Source: JBKHXF01 sp046566145 (GTDB lineage: Bacteria; Actinomycetota; Nitriliruptoria; Nitriliruptorales; Nitriliruptoraceae). From it: a stretch of DNA of 64,000 bases. Below are positions 58,736-64,000 of the stretch, in pieces. The notes beneath the pieces were generated by a model. That model was not told the origin of the DNA. It did no database searches and saw only the letters and a list, made by a program, of their open reading frames with translations. Within the stretch, counting starts at the first letter, position 1, and the number at the start of each line of letters is the position of its first letter. The position numbers and the translations under genes are program-made. Location of the stretch: the NCBI GenBank assembly GCA_046566145.1, contig JBKHXF010000003.1, forward strand, positions 1 through 64,000, in the 5' to 3' direction.

Positions 58736-60127
58736 TCAGCGAGCCGGCACCGTCGGGGTGGCCTCCGTCGCGGCGCCGGCGGCTGCGTCGTCCGGTGGGC
58801 CGGTGCCGACCGGGAGCACCAGGCAGACGCGCACCCCGACCCCCGGGTCGTCGGCGGTGAGGCGACCGCCCTCCCCCTCGACCAGGCTCCGGGCGAGCGG
58901 CAGCCCCCGCCCCCCGGTCACCGGCGCATCGGTCACCCCACGGTCGGCGCCGGCGGCGCCGAGGACCGCGTCGAGGTCGAAGCCGGACCCGTGGTCGCGC
59001 ACGCACACGCGGACGGCGGGCCGGTCGGTGTCGGGCAGGCCGGGGGCGACCCGGACCTCCACGGTGCCGGCACCGTGCCGGAGCGCGTTGTCGACGAGCA
59101 CGTCGAGCGCCTGTGCGACGGCCGCCGGCCGGACCCGGACGGACGGCACCGGCAGGACCTCGACGTCGAGCCGACGATCGGCCGCGGCGGCCCGGGCCCG
59201 CCACGCGTCCGCGCGCCGGCGGACGAGCGCACCGAGGTCGACGTCCTCCACCGGTCCGTCGAGCCGCGTCAGGCTGACGAGCTCCTCGACGGTCGCCTCG
59301 AGCCGGTCGGCCTCGGCGAGCGCCGCGTCGAGCGCGGCGCCGGCGGCCTCCCGGTCGGGTGCGTCGGCCAGCGTGTCGAGGTGCAGCCGGAGCGCCGTCA
59401 GCGGCGTGCGCAGCTGGTGCGAGGCGTCGGCCGTGAAGGCGCTGCCGCGGGCGACGGCCCGGCCGAGCCGCTCGGCGGTCGAGTCGAGCGCCGCGGCGAT
59501 GCGGTCGGCCTCGGGCACCCCGGAGCGCTCGGCCCGGGCCGAGAAGTCGCCGTCGCCGAGCCTGCCGGCGGTCACGGCCAGCTCCTCGAACGGACGGGCC
59601 AGCCGTCGCCCGACCACCGCGGCGAGGACACCCGCGAGGCCGAGCACCCCGAGCCCGAGCGCCGCGATCGCGAGCCGGGTGGTGCGGACGCCGGCGTCGA
59701 GCCCGTCCGCCGGCGTCGCGGCGCGCAGGACGATGCCGGTCCCGCACACCCCGCTGGCCAGCGGGACGGCCACGGCGAGCCGGTCGGCGTTGCGGCTGCG
59801 CCCGGGCACCCCGCGGGCCGCGGCCGCGAGGTCGTCGAAGGGGGCGTCCGGCCGGCTGCGCCCGGCGGCGAACAGCAGGCCGCCGGCGCGGTCGACCAGG
59901 GCGAGGTCGAGGTCGTCCTGCGCCGCGACGGTGAGCGACAGCTGCGCCTCGCCGCACGTGCGGGCGCGCTCGTCGACGAAGGTCGCGATCTGCTGCGACT
60001 GGGCCAGCAGCCGGTCGTAGGCCCGGTCGGTGAGGAGGGTGCCGACGACCACCGCGAGCGGGACGGCGAGCAGCACCACGGCGAGGGCGGCGACCCCGAT
60101 GGTGGTGGCGAGCAGCCGGCGCCTCAC
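58736..60127 (-). CDS. HAMP-containing sensor histidine kinase
   Basis: This is a 463-residue kinase with a first membrane helix (IGVAALAVVLLAVPLAVVVGTLL), a small extracellular domain with two cysteines (ERARTCGEAQLS and ASGVCGTGI), a second helix (AIAALGLGVLGLAGVLAAVVG), HAMP, H-box SAFTADASHQLRTPLTALRLHLD, N-box DVLVDNALRHG and G-box GGRGLPLARSLVEGEGG. It is translated from a GTGA overlap with the upstream OmpR-type regulator. Its operon diverges from an HtrA protease gene, as in envelope-stress systems such as mycobacterial MprAB with PepD. Confidence 0.92.
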   Translation of the reverse strand: MRRRLLATTIGVAALAVVLLAVPLAVVVGTLLTDRAYDRLLAQSQQIATFVDERARTCGEAQLSLTVAAQDDLDLALVDRAGGLLFAAGRSRPDAPFDDLAAAARGVPGRSRNADRLAVAVPLASGVCGTGIVLRAATPADGLDAGVRTTRLAIAALGLGVLGLAGVLAAVVGRRLARPFEELAVTAGRLGDGDFSARAERSGVPEADRIAAALDSTAERLGRAVARGSAFTADASHQLRTPLTALRLHLDTLADAPDREAAGAALDAALAEADRLEATVEELVSLTRLDGPVEDVDLGALVRRRADAWRARAAAADRRLDVEVLPVPSVRVRPAAVAQALDVLVDNALRHGAGTVEVRVAPGLPDTDRPAVRVCVRDHGSGFDLDAVLGAAGADRGVTDAPVTGGRGLPLARSLVEGEGGRLTADDPGVGVRVCLVLPVGTGPPDDAAAGAATEATPTVPAR

Positions 60128-60804
60128 GGCGTGGCCTCGAAGCGCAGCCCGACGCCGCGCACCGTCGCGACGTACCGCGGAGCGGCCGGGTCGTCGCCGA
60201 GCTTGCGGCGCAGCTGCGACACGTGGACGTCGAGGGTCTTCGTGGAGCCCATCCAGGTCGTGTCCCAGACGCGCCGCATGAGCTCCTCCCGCGTGACGAC
60301 CGTCCCGGCGTGCTCGACGAGCAGCGCCAGCAGGTCGAACTCCTTCGGGCTGAGCTCGAGCTCCTCCTCGCCTCGCCACGCGCGCCGGGCGGCGGGGTCG
60401 ACCCGGACGTCCTGCGCCTCGAGCACGCCGGCCTCCGGCGGGCTGCCGCGCCGGAGCAACGCCCTCACCCGGGCCTGCAGCTCCGCGAGCCGGAACGGCT
60501 TGGTGACGTAGTCGTCCGCGCCGGCGTCGAGCCCCACGACGACGTCGACCTCGCCGGCCCGTGCGGTCAGGACGAGGATCGGCAGGTCCGGACCGTGGTC
60601 GCGCCGCAGGTGCCGGCACACCTCCACGCCGTCGACGTCCGGCAGCCCGAGGTCGAGGACCACGAGGTCGGCCCCGTCCCGGGCGGCGTCGAGCGCGGCC
60701 CGCCCGCTGCCGACGTGGGTCACCTCGTGGCCAGCACCGCGCAGCGCCCCCGCGAGGGGGCGGGCGATGCCCTCGTCGTCCTCGACGAGCAGGATGCGGG
60801 CCAC
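60124..60804 (-). CDS. OmpR/PhoB-type response regulator
   Basis: This is a 226-residue regulator with a receiver domain (RILLVEDDEG, phospho-acceptor aspartate in DLVVLDLGLPD, DDYVTKPF) and a C-terminal winged helix (LELSPKEFDLLALLVEHAGTVVTREELMRRVW...LDVHVSQLRRKLGDDP). GTG 60804 was chosen since the family starts with VARILLVEDD; the upstream extension reads as arginine/proline noise. It is 4 nt overlapping with the kinase gene and 220 bp from the divergent HtrA gene. A 20-bp palindrome lies over its predicted transcription start. Confidence 0.93.
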   Translation of the reverse strand: MARILLVEDDEGIARPLAGALRGAGHEVTHVGSGRAALDAARDGADLVVLDLGLPDVDGVEVCRHLRRDHGPDLPILVLTARAGEVDVVVGLDAGADDYVTKPFRLAELQARVRALLRRGSPPEAGVLEAQDVRVDPAARRAWRGEEELELSPKEFDLLALLVEHAGTVVTREELMRRVWDTTWMGSTKTLDVHVSQLRRKLGDDPAAPRYVATVRGVGLRFEATP

Positions 60805-60841
60805 GCGTCGGTCTCCCTGGATCGCGGGCGGGGGGGCCGGT

Positions 60842-60861
60842 CCGGACGGCCGGCCGTCCGG
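60842..60861. promoter_or_regulatory. Perfect 20-bp palindrome in the regulator/HtrA divergent region
   Basis: The sequence CCGGACGGCC plus its exact reverse complement spans 60842-60861, in the 220-bp interval between the regulator GTG and the HtrA GTG. The predicted regulator start (about 60864, from TACGCT at 60876-60871) lies at its edge, so a bound protein would affect the regulator promoter. GC-rich symmetry could also reflect base composition. Confidence 0.5.
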
Positions 60862-60870
60862 CCGTCCGCG

Positions 60871-60876
60871 AGCGTA
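60871..60876 (-). promoter_or_regulatory. -10 hexamer TACGCT upstream of the OmpR-type regulator gene
   Basis: TACGCT lies in the 13-nt string GTCGTTACGCTCG that also occurs at the NarL-type regulator promoter (47291-47303). The leader would be about 60 nt. Confidence 0.5.
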
Positions 60877-60974
60877 ACGACGCGCACCGCGCCGGCGGCC
60901 GTCCTGACCGGCTCCGTGGCCGTTGCTTGCCGAACCCTTACCCGCGCGGGGGTGAGCCCTTGGCGGGCGGTCCG

Positions 60975-60980
60975 TAGCGT
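60975..60980 (+). promoter_or_regulatory. -10 hexamer TAGCGT upstream of the HtrA gene
   Basis: TAGCGT lies 44 nt before GTG 61025; the leader holds the CCTCCTTCC pyrimidine stretch and no strong ribosome-binding site. Confidence 0.45.
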
Positions 60981-61024
60981 CGTGACACGTCCCCTCCTTC
61001 CTCCCCCCGTCCTCGGAGCCCACC

Positions 61025-62251
<1,227 letters not shown>

Positions 62252-62276
62252 CCGGCGGGTCGGGCCGCTCGACGTG

Positions 62277-63779
62277 TCAGCGCAGCCGGTCGGTCACGTC
62301 GAGGAACGTGTACAGCTGCGTCTCGTCGGGGAACACCCAGGTCCGGTCGTCGGGGACGGGCAGCTCCGCCCCGAGGACGTCGGCGAGCACCCGCGGCCAC
62401 AGCGAGGCCGGGGTCACGTCCTCGGGCAGCGCCACGTCGACGCCGTGGACCGCGAGCAGGACCCCGAGCTTCTCCCGCAGCTCGTCGTCGGGGGCAAGGT
62501 CCCACCGGTACGCCGGCCCCTGCGCCACGCGCGCCTCCGGGTGCGGGCCCTCGTCCGACTGGACGACGACGACCGGCGGGCGACGGTCCGCCGGCGCGCC
62601 GGCGAGGATCGCGTCGACCAGCTCGGTCGCCCGGGCCTCGGTGTAGGCGAGCTGGCGCCGGAAGTTGTCGTCGCGGCTGCGCTGGCGCTCGACGTCGCGC
62701 GGGACCCACGCACCGTCGGCCTCGAACACGTACGGCTCGTGCGGCAGGGTGATGTGCGCGAACACGAAGCGCGGGACGTCCGACGGGGCCGCGGCGAGCT
62801 CGGCCAGCGCGTCGAACTGGCGCAGCGCCACGTCACGCTTCTCGCGGCGCAGCTCCTCGCGCGCGTCGACCTCCCCCGCGAGCGAGCGGAACGCCGGGAG
62901 GACGGTGGTGGAGGCGAACACGTCGGCGAACTCGTCGCCGGCGGAGCGGACCACCTCGTCGGCGGTGGTCGCGCTGGCGGTCGGCGACCACCAGGAGCCG
63001 ACGTGGACGTACCGGTAGCCGGCGTCGGTCAGCAGGTGCCCGAGCCGGTGATCGCGCAGGAGGCGGTAGACCGGCTGCCAGTCGTCGCCGGGCTCGCCGG
63101 CGAGCGCCTCGAGCGTGGTCAGGTTGAGGCTGGACGCGAGGGAGTGGGCCGTCTTCGGGTAGTTGGCGCGCGCCTGCTCGGCGACCTGGAAGCCGCGCGC
63201 CTCGAGGCCGGTGAGGAACGGACCGGTGTCGGCGCCGAGCACGTCCGCGGCGACGTCGCGGCGCGGGAACCGGTCGAGCACCACGTACCAGACGTCCGGC
63301 GCGTCCTCGTCGGCGACGAACGCGGCGTCCGGGGTCGCACCGACGGCCGCGGGCGCGGCCGGCGCCGACGGCGCGAGGGCGAGCGGCAGCGCGTTCGCGA
63401 CGACGAGCGCGATCGCGACGACGTTCACGATCGACGTCGTGGCACCGAGCCGCTCGTCGTGGTGCAGGCGGGTGACCACGAGGACGCCGGCCGCCGCGAC
63501 GAGCAGCAGCGCCAGCGCCAGCCCGACGGCGGGCCCGAGCAGCCCGAGGTGGTAGCCGTGGGTGCCGAGCACGACCACGGCGACCGAGGCGATCAGCGCG
63601 CTCGAGCGGAGCTCGCGGGTCCGCGCGGCGGCCAGGCCCCAGACGACCAGCGTCACGAGCACGCTCCCGCCGAGGACCGGCAGGGCCTGCTCGGTGGTGA
63701 CCTCGGCACGGTTGCCGACCCACAGCATCAGCACCGGCACGCAGGCCAGCAGCAGCGGGTGGACGGGGACGCGTCGCAT
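62277..63779 (-). CDS. Sulfatase-fold membrane protein (phosphotransferase-like)
   Basis: This is a 500-residue protein with four to five N-terminal membrane helices (VHPLLLACVPVLMLW, LVTLVVWGLAA, ALIASVAVVVLG, LALALLLVAAAGVLV, SIVNVVAIALVVANAL) and a large extracellular alkaline-phosphatase-superfamily domain starting DAPDVWYVVLDRF. Metal-binding aspartate and histidine candidates include VLDRF, ITLPHEPYVF and VVVQSDEGPH, but the nucleophile threonine/serine is not obvious. Such proteins may modify glycans or lipids. ATG 63779 overlaps the upstream methyltransferase stop by one nucleotide (TGATG). Confidence 0.8.
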   Translation of the reverse strand: MRRVPVHPLLLACVPVLMLWVGNRAEVTTEQALPVLGGSVLVTLVVWGLAAARTRELRSSALIASVAVVVLGTHGYHLGLLGPAVGLALALLLVAAAGVLVVTRLHHDERLGATTSIVNVVAIALVVANALPLALAPSAPAAPAAVGATPDAAFVADEDAPDVWYVVLDRFPRRDVAADVLGADTGPFLTGLEARGFQVAEQARANYPKTAHSLASSLNLTTLEALAGEPGDDWQPVYRLLRDHRLGHLLTDAGYRYVHVGSWWSPTASATTADEVVRSAGDEFADVFASTTVLPAFRSLAGEVDAREELRREKRDVALRQFDALAELAAAPSDVPRFVFAHITLPHEPYVFEADGAWVPRDVERQRSRDDNFRRQLAYTEARATELVDAILAGAPADRRPPVVVVQSDEGPHPEARVAQGPAYRWDLAPDDELREKLGVLLAVHGVDVALPEDVTPASLWPRVLADVLGAELPVPDDRTWVFPDETQLYTFLDVTDRLR

Positions 63780-64000
63780 CACGGCCGCAGGTGCACCAGC
63801 AGCCGGTCGGTGCCCGCCACGGGGGTGGTCGACACGACCTCGCCGCGCGACGCGCAGGCCGCGAGGAAGTCCTCGGTCGTGTAGCCGTCGAACCGGTCCT
63901 CGCGGGTCGCGAGCAGCACCCGCACCTTCGGGTCGTCCTTCGGGACCCACTCGACGAGCACGTCGCGTCCGAGCGACGCCAGCAGGTCGACGACCCGCGG
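63779..64000 (-). CDS. C-terminal fragment of a SAM-dependent methyltransferase
   Basis: The frame is open to the window edge and encodes the last 73 residues of a protein (VVDLLASLGRDVLVEWVPKDDPKVRVLL...YTTEDFLAACASRGEVVSTTPVAGTDRLL). The VEWVPKDDPKVRVLL and DGYTTEDFLAA segments match from memory the C-terminal part of class I methyltransferases. The N-terminal SAM-binding region is outside the window, so the specificity is unknown. It is translationally coupled to the sulfatase-fold gene. Confidence 0.6.
   Translation of the reverse strand, partial: PRVVDLLASLGRDVLVEWVPKDDPKVRVLLATREDRFDGYTTEDFLAACASRGEVVSTTPVAGTDRLLVHLRP

Overview
The window is chromosomal DNA from a very GC-rich, Gram-positive-type actinobacterium (Actinomycetota). 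The evidence is near-exclusive G/C at third codon positions, frequent GTG starts, a tRNA gene without an encoded CCA end, GTGA/ATGA start-stop overlaps, NarL- and OmpR-type two-component pairs, an AhpE-type peroxiredoxin, DUF3467/DUF5522/DUF2332 proteins and a CGNR zinc-finger protein. A complete set of genes for the osmolyte N-acetylglutaminylglutamine amide (NAGGN) would suit a halotolerant lineage such as Nitriliruptoria, but that placement is inference. I saw no insertion sequence, prophage, CRISPR array or rRNA.

Layout. 1-3.8 kb: truncated family 15 glycosidase, zinc-ribbon coiled-coil protein, Nif3-like protein, tRNA-Val. 3.9-9.7 kb: DHRS12-like dehydrogenase, secreted sialidase-fold protein, and a sugar ABC importer (permease, binding lipoprotein, permease) with no ATPase gene. 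9.7-13.8 kb: DUF2332 protein, glucose-6-phosphate isomerase, an SDR lacking the catalytic tyrosine, a hypothetical. 13.8-18.7 kb: orphan membrane histidine kinase, DUF3467-HAD-DUF5522 operon, LemA-M48 protease pair. 18.8-21.9 kb: ECF-like sigma factor coupled to a membrane-anchored kelch protein, DUF2269 protein, 41-residue lysine-rich protein. 21.9-26.5 kb: guaB, lipoprotein, AhpE-like peroxiredoxin, two membrane proteins. 26.5-31.4 kb: the NAGGN operon. 31.6-40.7 kb: esterase lipoprotein, glpD, CGNR protein, CPA2 antiporter with a stress-protein-like tail, SURF1, UPF1-like helicase. 40.7-46.9 kb: glutamate dehydrogenase and a lipid-modification cluster (FAD oxidoreductase, DUF1365, two CFA-type methyltransferases). 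47.3-51 kb: NarL-type regulator convergent with a kinase whose operon partner is an ABC-type binding lipoprotein. 51-57.4 kb: molybdopterin oxidoreductase, a DapA-fold protein without its catalytic lysine, a PYROXD2-like oxidoreductase, GNAT, YczE-like protein, SixA-like phosphatase. 57.4-64 kb: M23 peptidase, an OmpR/kinase pair divergent from an HtrA protease, a sulfatase-fold membrane protein and a truncated methyltransferase.

Themes. Envelope maintenance and stress dominate: LemA/M48, the sigma-kelch pair, HtrA with its divergent two-component system, the M23 peptidase, lipid methylation, peroxiredoxin, osmolyte synthesis and the antiporter. A TANNNT (mostly TAsCCT) -10 hexamer lies 6-11 nt before the start codon of many genes on both strands, which predicts widespread leaderless transcription. 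The features most worth follow-up are the NAGGN operon, the binding-protein/kinase/regulator unit, the sigma-kelch pair, the lipid cluster with its intergenic palindrome and G-quadruplex motif, and several enzyme folds that lack catalytic residues.
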